NCBI RefSeq assembly: GCF_001625195.1
Contig: NC_054391.1
Span: 7,017,157 to 7,081,156 of the forward strand
DNA length: 64,000 nt
Reading direction: 5' to 3'
Source: Drechmeria coniospora
Taxonomy: Eukaryota; Ascomycota; Sordariomycetes; Hypocreales; Ophiocordycipitaceae
In this document: piece by piece, positions 23,255 through 35,500 of the stretch
Numbering within the stretch: the stretch's first letter is position 1
Layout of the letters: each line of letters starts with the position of its first letter
Notes under the pieces: model-generated
Told to the model about the DNA's origin: nothing
Seen by the model: the letters and a program-made list of their open reading frames with translations, nothing else
Database searches by the model: none
Position numbers and translations under genes: made by a program

Positions 23255-24523
23255 TCAGGAATCGTCGCCAGGAGGCTTGCTCGCGCTATGCTGAGCTGAA
23301 GGTTGGTTGGTGCTTCCAGATCTGCTCTTTCGGCAGGTCTGGGACGAATAGGACTCAACCGCTTCTTCCTTCAGTATAAGCCTCTTTCCGGTGGCATTCT
23401 CAGCCTCTCCGTCGTGGCCAATCGTCCAGCACCATTTTCTTCCACTCACTTCCTCACTCTTGCGCTTGCGGGGGGGGCGACACGCTTCAGAGGGCAGTCG
23501 GGCCCAGTAGCATCGTGCCCAGCTGTCCTGCGATACACCTCCAAGGGTTTTGACGACTGGCCGCCGTTCTCCGTATCGTTGGTGGCCAAGGACATGGTGG
23601 GATTTTCGACACTCAAGAACTCGACAGGGAATAAGGACGAGCTGGGTGAAGCGTCATCGTTGATGTGATCGATGAGGGGATTCACATATAGCTGGGTGGT
23701 AATTTCTTGGGTCAGCAGGCTGTTGTATTCAACCCTCTTGGCTGCTTTTGCTTGCCACCGGAGCGGATGGCCCTTCGGGCGTGGAGAATGAATGGTAGGT
23801 TCGGGTGGGAAAGGTGAGTTGCGTAGAATGCTGTGAAGGCTTCCCGAGTGCTGATGCGGGACCTCCCGGCCCTAGTTGTGGGAATTGAGGCGGCCTGTGA
23901 TGATGACAAACTCTCCCGTCAGTAGGTGACTGGCGGGACCGACAAGCTATGTCTGAAGGTGATAAATTGCACACGCCTGCCATTGTCAGGTCAGCCGCCG
24001 CACACCAGAGCGAGGGGGTGAACGTCTTCGTACTTGGGTGGCCACACTCCGATTCAAGAGGAGAATTAGACAGGGCTATCAATGGCGTTTCCGAGTAGTT
24101 GAAGGAAACGCGAGGGGTGAAGACTTGAAAGTCTACTGGCGTTGTGCTACCCGAGGCTTGGGATGCGTCGATAGTGCCGACGAGCTCTGCCGGCACGGGC
24201 GATGTCTCGCCAATCGAAGCGGCGTATGCATTGTACAGAGTGTTGAATTCCGTAGGATCACGAGCAGGGACGAGACACTCGGCGACGGATGCAATGCCAC
24301 AGCGCCCCCAATGGATAGCAGGAGCCGTAATAGTGGCGGATGTTCTGGATGAGATCTTGAAGATACCCGAGGACGGAGGGAAGTACCGAGAACTTGACTC
24401 GACTTGCACATGTTTACAAGCCAGAAACGACACAACAGGGAAATGCAGTCGGCCATCCGCGAAGTGTGAGGACAAGTGAAGAAGCGTGGAATCCTCGGGC
24501 ACACCTTCGCGCGAGCATCTACC
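23255..24523 (-). pseudogene. Conserved fungal nuclear-type protein, frameshifted in a homopolymer
   Basis: A minus-strand gene of unknown function that I read as an upstream exon (24523-23975, start unresolved), a 103-bp intron, then 23871-23255. The second exon has a coherent frame: SLHSILRNSPFPPEP, KAAKRVEYNSLLTQEITTQL and PLIDHINDDASPSSS. It then hits a run of eight G on the plus strand (23470-23477). The frame read stops soon after (ARVRK then stop), whereas one extra base gives a Lys/Arg nuclear-localisation-like stretch (PPRKRKSEE), then GRKWCWTIGHDGEAENATGK, and runs to the stop at 23255. The exon length plus one is a multiple of three. I recall fungal proteins of unknown function with a similar SILKN / YNSPLTQTI / WVWTIG order, but cannot name the family. 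It is either a sequencing error or a recent pseudogene. Confidence 0.55.
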
Positions 24524-25775
24524 CTATACGGTAATGTCTGCCTGCGCCAATCTCCACCGGTCTTGGAGGCGTATAACCCTGGCATCGCTTCCTATCGTGC
24601 CAGAGCGTGGCATATCATATTCTGCATAGTAAGTGTGTAAGCGCAGGGACCCTGGTTCCAGGCGACGGTGACTGGGATGGTTGTTCGCCAGCCGTGGACG
24701 AACCGGCTGCGCCGTTTGATTTCATACAAGTGCCGCTCGATATAACTTTCCAGGCCGGGCCAGGCCAGAAGCATCATCGGACGGAAAGTCGAGCCGACAG
24801 TCGAGCCGACAGTCGAGAGCGTGCCAGACGATTGCGTGCTGGTTCCCCTGGGGGCTGCTTCGCGCTTTGCGTCTGATGTGCCATCGTGTGCTTCCAGTAG
24901 TTCTTAAAAGCTGTCCGCTTTTGTTTTATTGCATCCTGAACATGCACATGCACACCACTGTACACAGAAGCCGTATCCTGTCAACCATGGTTGCTAACGA
25001 GGGAGGTTGGCAATACGGAAACATCAGGGATGTCGCTGCTCAGTGCACTCGGGATCCAACAATATCACGGCCGGTTCAACAGATGCCATGACTTGAAATA
25101 GAGAGCGACAGGCCAGACAGTGAAAACGAGCGGGTGGCGGCGGATCCATTGTTGGCGGGAGGCGGGACTGGGAGCGAAAGTGATCTTGCATTCGGGTGTG
25201 ACGCCAGCAAACAGTCGACATCAGCAGTCGACGTCAAAGTTGGGCTGTCGCCTCCCTGAAATCCAGCAACGTTCCCTCTAGGAATCACAGACACGTGGAA
25301 GCAAGGCTGGTTCCTCGTTCAGCATCCAGCTGGGAACCCTCACGGCGAGATGCGGACTGCATGTGCGTCTTCTTGTCTTGTTTTGCGTTAGTGTGAGGAG
25401 GAAATGGACTGGAAGGCCGACGCCCATTTGTCAGCTGCTGCCAAGCAGAGCCCAGTCGCCTCTATTTGGCACCACCGTCCATTCACCAAAACGTCCATCA
25501 ACGTTGATTGATTCTTTGATTGATTCATTCACTCGTTCATTTCGGCTTCCCCCACGACCACGAGACATACCAATATTCTTGGAACGGAGCTATTTCTGGT
25601 TGGCATCCGTTCATGGTTTCAGACTCGGACGTACCATAATCTATTGCTGTCAGTTCGCGGCCTGCGGGAAGGCAGTTGTTCCCCCGTAGAGGATGAAATG
25701 AAGCAACGGCAGGTTGTTGTAGTTGATTGCCAGTTGCCTGTCTATGGTCGCAATCGTGCGCGATAGCAGCGCAAA
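24524..25775. other. Spacer with possible 5' exons of the minus-strand gene
   Basis: Minus-strand open stretches at 24780-24592 and 25294-25076 are protein-like but could not be joined convincingly to the gene that ends at 23255. A 12-bp direct repeat (GTCGAGCCGACA, two and a half copies) lies near 24787-24818. The right end is the promoter side of the DNA polymerase gene, so the two genes would be divergent. Confidence 0.4.
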
Positions 25776-27624
25776 ATGGACAAGCCCGTGCGAAAGCCAC
25801 CGAAGCGCAAGGACGACCGCGTTATTCTGCAGTTTGTAAGTAACGACGGCGAGTCCAGTCGGTTCAGCCCCATGCCCCGGCATGTTTGCTTACCACGAAT
25901 GATGATCCTATTCAGGATTACGACTGCTTCTACGCCCAGGTGCTCGAAAACAAGAACCCTGCGCTCAAGTCACGCGCGGTTGGCGTCAAGCAAAAGAACA
26001 TCCTCGCAACGTGCAACTACAATGCTCGCCGACAAGGGGTCCAGAAGCTCATGCTCATATCCGAAGCCCAGAAGCTTTGCCCGTCTCTCGTTCTCGTCGA
26101 TGGCGAGGACTTGACTCCATTTCGGGACATGAGCAAAGTGCTGTTCAACTTCTTCAGATCTCAGTCGTGGAATGGCAGGGTCGAGCGCCTCGGGTTCGAC
26201 GAAGTGTTCATGGGTAAAATCCGTCCACCTCCTGTGTTCGCGCGGCAAGCCCGTGCTTCCAAGTGCTGTACGTAGCTGATGATTGCCTACCAGACGTCAC
26301 GGACATTGTCGACTACAACCTGTATTGCCTCAACGGCAACTCAATGGCGAACTCTTTCTTTTACTTGAGCAAGAAGGATCCCGAGCAGGGGTTTGCCTGC
26401 GACCTCACCTCCATGGCCGGTTGCGTAGTTGGTACGATGTCTTGTCAGTCTCAACTTCAAGACCATACCTACCTGCGACTACTGCTAGCGTCTCATCTAG
26501 CACAGTACCTGCGCTTGAAAATTGAGACCGACTTCGGCTACACGTCGACATGTGGCATAGCCATGAACAAGCTTCTCTCCAAGCTTGTTGGGTCCTGTAA
26601 TAAACCCCGGAATCAGACAACCTTGCTGGCGCTCGATGAAGAGGATGCCGTGGCATTCATGGATGGTCACATGACTAGGAAAGTCCCGGGTCTTGGGTTC
26701 AAGACCTGCATGCTTTTGGAGTCCCATATCCTCGGTCGAGACGTGGAAGCCGATTCGCATTCGTTCGAGTCTTGCGTGACGGTCGGTGAAGTGCGTCAAC
26801 ATCCGACCATGTCGCCAAGCTTCCTCGAGACTCTTCTCGGTGGGCCAGGTGCGGAACGAGGCATCGGTGCCCGAGTTTGGGGCCTCCTTCACGGAGTTGA
26901 CGGTACCGAAGTCAAGGAGGCCAGCGATATCCCATCACAAATCAGCATCGAAGACACTTACAAGGGCCTAGAAACCATGGCGCAGATCACGGAGGAGCTC
27001 CATAAGCTGTCGTGCTCTCTAATTCGCAGGATGAGGATAGATTTAGTTGTCCCCGACGATGGTGCCGGTGTGCCCGGTGCTCAGAAATGGGTGGCGAGAC
27101 CGAAGACTCTGCGGTTGTCCATCAGATCGTGGCCAAGCAGAAAAGCGCCGGAGAGCCAAAGCATGAACTTCAGCCGCATCTCGCGTTCATGTCCGCTACC
27201 CAACCTAGTCTTCGATCTCGCCGCCGACATTGACGAACTTGCGATGCGACTCGTCGCTGATGCGCTGCTGCCGCTGCTGCGACGCTTGCAGCCAGAGCAA
27301 GGGCCTCACAGGTGGAATCTTCAGCTGTTGAATATATGTGTGGCCAACATGGTCGCCGGAGCCGCCGACGACAAGACTGGGGCGGGAAGAGACATCGCGG
27401 TCATGTTTCAGCGGCAAGACGAGGTGCTGCGTCCGTGGAAGGCGGTCGAACCAGTCGATAAATGGCAAGGCACTGGCTCAGAGTTCAACGCGACAACGGA
27501 CGAAGACTCGGGGAATGATGGGACGTGGGATGATGCGGTGCACCCTCTTTGCCTAACGTGCGGCCACGCTGTTCCGCATTTCGCGATGGCTGCTCATTCC
27601 AGATATCATGATTTAGGTGAATGA
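25776..27624 (+). CDS. Y-family DNA polymerase iota-like
   Basis: Translesion DNA polymerase. Exons 25776-25835, 25916-26213, 26294-26431 and 26489-27624 give 543 residues. The palm motifs match polymerase iota more closely than eta or kappa: DYDCFYAQVLENKNP (first metal-binding Asp, residue 21), TCNYNARRQGVQKLM, CPSLVLVDGEDLTPFRDMSK, and VERLGFDEVFMDVTDIV, whose Asp115-Glu116 are the catalytic pair. A helix-hairpin region (GIAMNKLLSKLVGSCNKP, then KVPGLGFKTCMLLESHI) and little-finger domain follow. Near the C terminus CLTCGHAVPHFAMAAHSRYH has C-x2-C and H-x3-H spacing like a UBZ ubiquitin-binding finger. The usual Glu after the first motif (AQVE) is Leu here. The third intron (57 bp) is in frame and stop-free; removing it restores continuity (VV then ASHLAQYLRLK). 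Confidence 0.9.
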
Positions 27625-29483
27625 TTCCGAGGCTTACCATCCATCTGTTGTACGGCGAATGATCGTGAGCGCCTTGAAAGCCTCATCCGAGGCTGCGGAG
27701 ATCCAAAGGCGCTTGGCGGCTTTGACAGCCGCACGAACGAACGCGTTGCAGTTCGAACCAGGGGTGAAACAAGAGAAGGCGATTTTGCCAACAAGGCTAG
27801 CATTTCGAGGTTCCGAAACCAGCCCTCGGCAAAGATGGACAGGACATTATGCCTCTACAAACTGGCCCGCGTGGGCATGAATCCAGTTTGACGTCAATAG
27901 GACTTTGAGAGAAGGCAGTGCTATGGCGAGATATGAGGCCAGCATCACCTGTTTCCGAGGTCTGGTGGTGAGAGACCTCGGAATCTTGATGTTGCCCACC
28001 CGTGCTGACCTGCGCAATGAGGTGCCCAGCAGGTTGCCGCAGAAGTCAGTAGAGGGTGGTTGGGTCTCGTCGCTGGTCACTGGTCGCCGAGGGAACCCAT
28101 GATCGCCATGCTGCGGACGTATTGCATCTCATACATCGGAACCGAGTCTGGCCATGGCGAACCGCATAGGAAGCAAACAGATGGCCCTCGGACCGATACA
28201 CTGGCTCCATGAGTTTGTGGGGCCCATCACTGGTCGTACAAGCCGATTTTCCTCGGTGAATACGGGCACCAAAGCCCTGCATCGCCGTGTATACGTGCGA
28301 TTTCATAATTAAGAGCTCGACTCGGTCAGCAAGACTGCGCAACCAACGAGCCAACAAGCCGGCGAGGTAGGTCGAGATGAGTATTGCAAGAAGGATCAGG
28401 TTGCAGGGAGGTGAGGATCGCGATGGCTCGAGCTGCAGGCCGAACACTTGATGCATGGAAGATGCTGGGAAACGGGCAGCACGTAGGGGTTGTGAGAAAG
28501 AAGGTGCTTTTTGGCATCACGCAGTAAAAATGGCAAACGAAGAGGCCGGCCGCGGATAGCGAATGGTTCGTCCACCAGTCATGAGCCTCCGTCCCTCCTT
28601 CCCATGAAGGTCCCTAATCGGGAGTGCTGGCCGTCAGGGGCAGACAAGCGCAGAAAGGCAGGCAGGCGCGCATGTCTGGCTGGATAATAGGTGGTGGCAG
28701 GAAATGCTGAGAACTTGGTGTACGGACTACATGTATCTGAATGGACATGGCAAGAGCAGCGCACACCCGCTCCTACATCATCAAGAACCAGACGAGGCAC
28801 TCAAAGGCACTTTAAGGCACTCAAAGGCACTTCAAGGCACTGCCATGCCATCCATGACTGCTGCGTCTTCGCCTCGCTTTCACGGCCTTTCAGTTTCTCC
28901 TCCCCCCACGAACCAGAGCAGAAACTCGAAATCGGACCCCCAACTATTTCCCCAACGATTCTGCTTTCCATTCACTCCCGACCGCAGAGCCCACTGCCAG
29001 ACTTCCAGCTATCAGCTGCCTAGCCGACTGTCATGGCCTATCTGCACCCTCCTGCCCGCTTGCAGACGGTTCCTTCTCATACAGCAGCCATCGCCCACGA
29101 GGTGCCGGAGCGACACAATCTCTTGGACTTCTGCCTCAAGTCCTCTTGTTGAAATATCTTTGCAAGAGAAGGTTCTGCACCCGCCATCTTTCCATGTCTG
29201 TCCGTTTCCACTGCTTCAGGCAGGTCAGGTCATTGACGCAACCTCTCATCCCTCATCGCTTGTTTTGACACTGCCGCAACTTCATTGTCTGCCACGCCCA
29301 TTCCGTAGCAACCGGCTTCCCCATCTTCAGTTGGCTTCCAAGACAAGCAAAATCATTCCTTCGGTTCCAGCTGTTCCCGCAGGCCAGGAAGCCGGAAGCA
29401 CAGCTGCCCGCCCCGAGCTTTGGTCTTGTTCGAGTTCGCCACTCGACATCAGACCGGATCGTGAATCGTCTTGACACGTTAAC
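27625..29483. other. 1.9-kb spacer between the polymerase and DUF726 genes
   Basis: No gene that I can support. A minus-strand open frame at 28456-28046 has a hydrophobic stretch (LILLAILISTYLAGLLARWL) but no flanking exons or family match. A 10-bp tandem repeat lies at 28796-28840. The last 500 bp are pyrimidine-rich and probably form the leader or promoter of the next gene. Confidence 0.5.
28796..28840. repeat. 10-bp tandem repeat ending in GGCAC
   Basis: GGCAC recurs every 10 bp five times, separated by TCAAA, TTTAA, TCAAA and TTCAA. It is a small minisatellite in the upstream region of the DUF726 gene. Confidence 0.8.
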
Positions 29484-31620
29484 ATGGGACGAGGAGGCCG
29501 TGGAAGTGGCCACCAGTCCTTCCGTCGACCGGTCGACCTCACAGGCATTCTCTCCATTGCGGAGAGGAATGACCTGACGACCCTCGTGAATGCCATCACG
29601 GAGAAGATGCACAACGACATCAGCAACATCTTCGATTCCCCCACCATCACGCCCGTTCTTGGAGAACAGGGCCATCACCACTGGCACTCCCTTTCTCTCG
29701 TCCAAAAACGCGACGGCGACAAGGAAAACGAGCTTGCTGCCATTCCGAGCGCCCCGCGCCTTCCGAATGCTGCGGGAGATGGCTCCATGATATGCAGCGA
29801 TGCACACCAGATCGGTATAAAGGAAGAAAAGGAGGCCATGGCGCCCCAGTTACGAGAGCTAAAGAAGGAAGCGCTCCTGTTCTTCCGCAAGTGGCAAAAC
29901 GCTATTATTCAGAGAACTCGGGAACTCAGCATCACAGATCCTTCTGCTGCTGCTTCAAACCCCCCTCGTGGACGGGGTGCCCGTGGAGCTCGAGGAAGTT
30001 TTCGCGCTCGTAGTGCTCGCGGAGGTTCCAGGAACTATCGTGCTATGTTGACCTTGGCCACGGGTAAGTTAATTGGCTCCCTCGTCGTGTGCATGCACCT
30101 GGTGTTGCCTGGGTTTAACGCAACACAGGCCCCCCCCGTTCTCCCACCAGCCAGATGGATCGTCAGCTCTCCAACAGGTACTCACCAATTCCGAACACAC
30201 TGTGGACTCTCCACGTGGACAAACGAAAACTTTTGTTGCACATCGTCATGCTTCTCGTCCTGTCGCTCCAGGATTTCAACGCCAACGCACGAGTCTTTCT
30301 CCTTCACCTGACGTCATCCCTTAATCTCTCTCTGGCCGTGTATCATATCGAAGAACTTCGCATATCCAAGGCGCTTGCCAAAGCGGCGCTCGAGTTCTGC
30401 CCTGTCGATGAAGCTGGCCAGAAGATGGAAGAGCAAAAGGGTCCCAAGCGATGGAAAGTTGGGTCCGGCGGCTCTGGCCCGAACACCACGATTTCCGGAT
30501 CCCTCAAAGCCGCAGGAATCGGAGCGTTTGATAATGGCGTCAGCCTGTCCTGCATTGCCGTCACCGGTTTGCTCGGCCCGATGGCAGATCATGGCCATCT
30601 GCTAGGCAACTTATTTGGAATCAACGCCGTGAGACCTACTAGTAAGATGCTCGACACCTTCCTCAGGGACATTTCGGATTTCGCCTTTCTGCGCCTAGGC
30701 GGCGAGACTCATTCCGAGTACCGCGACGCCAAGGAAATGCCTGCCGAGAATCGTAGGCTGCGGGTGGTCATCGCCATGGGCGGTTGCTTATCCAGCAGCG
30801 AGGATGTGACCAAGCCATGGCGATACCTTGGAAGCCAGACGGAATCGTATGCCGTCCAATGGGACGTTGCAGCCCTCATGAACTTGGGAAGTGCCCTCGA
30901 GACGGTCATCAAGAGCACGGCTTGGGAGAGCGCCAAGCGGGATATCAAGTCGAGGTCAAGTAAGGAAGTCGAGACCTCTCCAATTATGTGGCACTGGCTA
31001 AACCGCCTGCAGTTTTTCGGAGCCTCGTCGATTCCTCATGGCCAGTCGCTTTACTCAAGGTCAGCAAAATAATCGACAATCCTTGGAGCTGGGGGATGGT
31101 GAGGGCCGAAAAAGCAGGCGCGCTTCTGGCCGATTCCCTCGTCCGACACAAATTCCAAGGCGAGCGCTCAGTCTCTCTCATCGGATACGGTCTTGCCGCC
31201 AGGTCCATCTACACATGCCTCATGGTGCTGGCGGAGCGCCGTCAGTTTGGCTTGATTGATTCCGTCGTCATGATCGGCACGCCTGCGCCGTCGGAGAGCC
31301 GCGTGTGGCTCACGCTCAAAAGTGTCGTGACTGGCCGGCTCGTTAACGTGTACTCGGAGCAGGACTTCATTCTCGGCTTCCTTTACCGGATGTCCAACAT
31401 CCATTTCGGCGTCGCCGGCCTGCAGGAGATCCAAGGAGCCCATGGGGTTGAGAATCACCACGTCAAGCAACTGCCCCGCGGTCACTTGGACTACCAGAAC
31501 TTGACGGGCCAGATTCTCAGGGATATAGAATGGGATGGCCTCGATATGAACGCGATCAGGGTTGACCAGGTCCAATCCCAGAAAGCGGCAAGGCGAGGAA
31601 GAGGCAGAAATCGCAAGTAA
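29484..31620 (+). CDS. DUF726 / TMCO4-type alpha/beta-hydrolase-fold protein
   Basis: Homologue of the yeast YFL034W (Mil1) and animal TMCO4 group, an alpha/beta-hydrolase-like family associated with membranes and trafficking; the biochemical role is not settled. Exons 29484-30063, 30129-30959 and 31013-31620 give 672 residues. The N-terminal third is charged and disordered, with an RG-rich segment (RGRGARGARGSFRARSARGG). A hydrophobic helical part follows (KLLLHIVMLLVLSLQDFNA), then SGSLKAAGIGAFDNGVSLSC and a DUF726 core with ALLKVSKIIDNPWSWGMVRA. At the position of the nucleophile elbow, where I expect GYSLGAR, this protein has GYGLAAR: the Ser codon is GGT (Gly). Downstream VVMIGTPAPSES and YRMSNIHFGVAGLQ agree with the family. 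It ends in a basic RRGRGRNRK tail. Confidence 0.88.
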
Positions 31621-32501
31621 GGGAGGGCGAAGGACGGTGTTGGCATATCATACTATTGATTGGCGGGATCCGCCGTTCCGGGATCTCCTGGCATCGTATC
31701 AGGCAAAGGCGAGGAACGGAGTTTTAGGTAGTACTTCGCACATACTCGTTAGCTGCAGTAGCAACAGCCGACAAGATACCAATTTGACTTGTACCAATCT
31801 TGTGTTAGGTTTGCAGGGGCTCTGCACAGTGGCCTGCCGCAGCAACCACCAACGTATGTACGTACGGCACATGCATGTCACCATGCAGTCGGAAGTAATT
31901 ATCCGCAATTTCTTATCAGATACACGTCTCTGCGGACCGCCCGGCAAATGGCGTAATATTCCATTGTTCACATTTGTGCTTGTCTACAAGACTCCACCCA
32001 AGCTTCCGGCGGGCTAGAGACGAGAAGAATTAATACAAGGGGACCGGCCGCCTGCTCCACGCGACTATATACATGTATGCGTGTGCATGTCTCCGTGTTG
32101 CCCCGTCCGCGCCTTCGCTCCGAGGTGACAGGCAGCTCTGAACTCTCCGTAATATTCACCGTCCCCATTCAAGGCTTCTTGCCAGAAACCCGAGAAAAGG
32201 CTTTTATTGGTTTCGTTCACATCCCCGGACCAATGGGGTGAGCAGGTGTGATGTGAAGAAAATCAAGAGAACGGGGCTTGATGCACACACGGGCGGGTTT
32301 GAACCAAGGTGGAAGCATCCTCGTATCATACAGCATTCGGGTTCTGGCCAGCACTACGGAAGGCAAACTCACGCTTCCATTGCCAGTAGCTGGCCCTTAT
32401 AGCGGAAGCTTTGCTAACAGCTGATGCTGGTGCTGGTGGTAGGTAGGGCGGCAGTGGTGGTGGTAGTGATGAAGGTGATCGTGGCACCTTGTGGAGGCGA
32501 A
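31621..32501. other. Convergent spacer between the DUF726 and DENN genes
   Basis: The 3' regions of two converging genes. Short open frames on either strand have no family character. Trinucleotide runs lie near 32425-32470 (GGTGGTGGTAG type). Nothing else is seen. Confidence 0.5.
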
Positions 32502-35500
32502 TCATGAGGGGGGTGTCGTGCCGAGCATGCTGGGAACTTGCTTGCGGATGAGACCCCTTGCACCGCGTTGCTCCATGCGCGGAACTCCTTGAATGGCACG
32601 AGGCTCGCGCATCAGGGTGCAGTCGAGTCTGGATGGTATGCGCGTGACGACGGAGCGGTATTCTCCAGGGAAGTTGCCCTTGGGCAGGGGCACAGATGCC
32701 GTTCGCCAGATATGGTCCGATGTTTCCGTCAGGAAGCTTGGGCGCTTGCTGGTTGGGGTCCGGGGCGGCGTTGACGTGACCCATGCATTCGCCGACGGTG
32801 GGTGCGAGGCTCGGATGGTCGAGAGACGAGACAGTCCCGAGGAAAGGCCAGATCGGCCACGGGCCCGCTTGGCGATGATGATTTCATCAAAGACGCGTAT
32901 CGCCGAGTCGGTCGGCGGTTTCGTCTCGCGTTGATGTATGAATTCATTAAACGCTGGCGAAACAGCTGTCAGTGCGGGTGTGGAAGGTGACGAGCGTATG
33001 GGAGACATACCTTGCGTGTCCCGCAGCATCACCGTGTACTCCTGCTGATCGTACGGCAGGCTCTTGACAAAGCCATCCATGTCAAAGGCGTACAGCTGAC
33101 CATTGCTCTTCTGCTGCTTCGATGGCCGACCGAGATACTTTCGGTACGTGTAGAGCAGACTAGCCATGCATCGCACGAAAGCGGCTCGAACACGGTCTTC
33201 GTGAAAGGCCTCCGGGCAGACGAGCGAAACTTGACCGAGGCACCTGCCGTGGGCGAAGATATTGCAGGAGTTGCACTGATAGATGCCGTCTCCCTCGGAT
33301 TTGTCGTCGCAAATGGTGCACGTCGAAGACACGTCCCTGGAATTGAGGCCGAAGCAGTGGCCTTCGACCCAGACCGTGGTCTCCGTGTTCCGCACAGGCT
33401 GTATCTGCATGCTAGGCATGATGGTCGACGCAGCCAGCGTCGACTGCGCGTACGTCGAGGGCGCGTAACCGCCTCCGAGTGACGTCATTGTATCAACCGA
33501 GATGCCGGAGATGGAAGCATTCGGTTGATGGCCTGTCAGGAAGGGCAAGCTCGGGCGGTGGGCTGGGTGGAATTTGTCGAGGCCAAACGACGAGCTTCGA
33601 CGACCACCCTTGTCGATTTCGAAGTGTCCGGATCGCTTCTCGCGCAGCGTGACCGTCAGAGCAAATCCAGAGTCGCTCTTCGACAGGGGCGTCGTGGGCA
33701 TTGGCGGGAAGATGGTGGAGACGGGCGAGACAGAAGACTGTGGGCTCGTCCGGCTGGACTTCCCGGTCCCGGGCCGGTCAGACTTGACGGCGGCGTCCGC
33801 GGCGGAGGCGGAGATGGTGAAGGCGTTGAAGACTGGAGGGTGAATTTGATCGGCCGGGTCGGCATCGCCGAAGCTGGATGAGTTCTGGGAAACCCACTTG
33901 CCCAGGGTTGAGGGAGGCGCGGACGGGGTGAAGACGGTGCGGTTTTCGGACGAGAAGGAATCGTACGGGTAGGACTCGATCGCGTACGGCGGCGGCCCGA
34001 CAGCGACGCCGTAGCGCAGGGTGTGAGGGGCGGCGACTTGCAGGAGCGACATGAGCTTTCGTCGATGCTGTCTCGGCAGCCGGTGAGGCTGCGAGGTGGC
34101 ATCGATGGCATCCTTGTCGAGGTCGACGAGCACGTAGTCGTCCTCGGGCAGCTCTATGCGGTCGTACCGGCGCTCGATTCCGACAATGTAAGGACAAGGG
34201 GCTTCGAGGGCCGAGATGAGCCTCGCGGGCAGGACGGGGATGAAGATGCTTGCCCAGGCGAAGGGGTAAAGGAGGCTCGCCAAGCCGTGACAGGCGAGGT
34301 GCAGCATGCTCGTGTGAGAGGAGAGGAAGATGATCCTGGATTCCGACATGGCGTACTCGAACAGGGCGATGATGTTCTCGAGCGAGAGGCACCTGAAGAG
34401 CGCGTAGAGGTCGATGGTCCTGGATCCGGGGAGCTCGTTGGCGGCCTCCTTGCGCGAGTACAGCCGCAGGTCCCTCACGCCGAGCTCGACCTGGGTCTTG
34501 GAGCCGAGGGGGCTGAAGGCCTCGGTGCAGAGGTTGACGACGTAGCGCTCCAGCGGCTGCCAGCGGCCGACGACGGGAGAGCTCGGGGGGATGCGCAGGA
34601 CGGTGCCGTCCATCATGGGGACGAGAATCGACTTGAGCCACTCCTTCCAGAAGGCCATGTTGGCGGCATCGCGGCCGAGGACGCCGTAGGCGCGCGGTAT
34701 CCAGAGGCCGCTCTCGCCGGCGGTGAGGCCGTCGATCTTGGAGGCGGCACCGTGCCTGAGCGGGCGCAGCATGTCGGTCATGAGGGAGATCTTCTCCTCG
34801 ACGCTGCTGATCTCGTCCTCGAGCCTGTCCCTCGCGGGGGCGCCCGAAGGGATGGTCGGCAGCTTCGACAGGAGGTGCGAGAGGTGCGATCGCTCCTTGG
34901 CCAGGCGCACGCCCAGGCTGGCGGCCAGCTCCCGCTCCTCGTTGGACATGTGGCTCTGGCGCCACTGCTCGCACTTGATCTCGACGACGTCGGCCACGTC
35001 GGCGGTCAAGGCGGTCCATATGATGATGGTAATGCCGTACAGCTTGGCGTTATCCTCGGACGTCATGGTGAAGCCGTGCCAGGTCGACCTCGGTCGCTCG
35101 TCGGAGGAGACGATTTGAATGTCGTTGGGGAAGGCGAACATGGGAACGTAGTCGGGGAATTTGCCGCGCCTGGGGATCTCCTCGGTCGCCGACCTCGGCG
35201 GGTACCGATCGAGAAGCACCGGCTCGAACCGACGTTTGAGGGGGTGCATGTCGGGGTCAAGGTTCAAGGGCTCGGGCGGCGGCATGACCGAGTTGTAGTT
35301 GCTCAGGCGTTTGGCGGTGCGAACGGAAGCTGCGGCGGATCGGACTCGTCGTCAGCCACGCCGGTCCGTCGGCGGCGCTCGTGAGGGGATGGAGAAGACG
35401 TACCTGCTCTGGCGGAAGCGCCGGGCCTCGCGGAGGAGGGCTGCTTGCGCAGGCTGCTCATGTCCCTGAAGCTCATCTTGCGGCGAATGCTGCCCTTGAT

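Noticed and set aside
23255..25300. Repeat-induced point mutation as the cause of the broken gene
   Set aside because: The sequence is not AT-enriched and shows no excess of TpA or C-to-T-type stops; the break is a homopolymer length change.
28046..28456. Minus-strand 136-residue frame with a possible membrane helix
   Set aside because: It cannot be extended by plausible splice sites and resembles no family I know; kept only as a note in the spacer entry.
33778..35384. Long open frames on both strands over the DENN gene
   Set aside because: They overlap the conserved DENN exon in other frames and have no family features.
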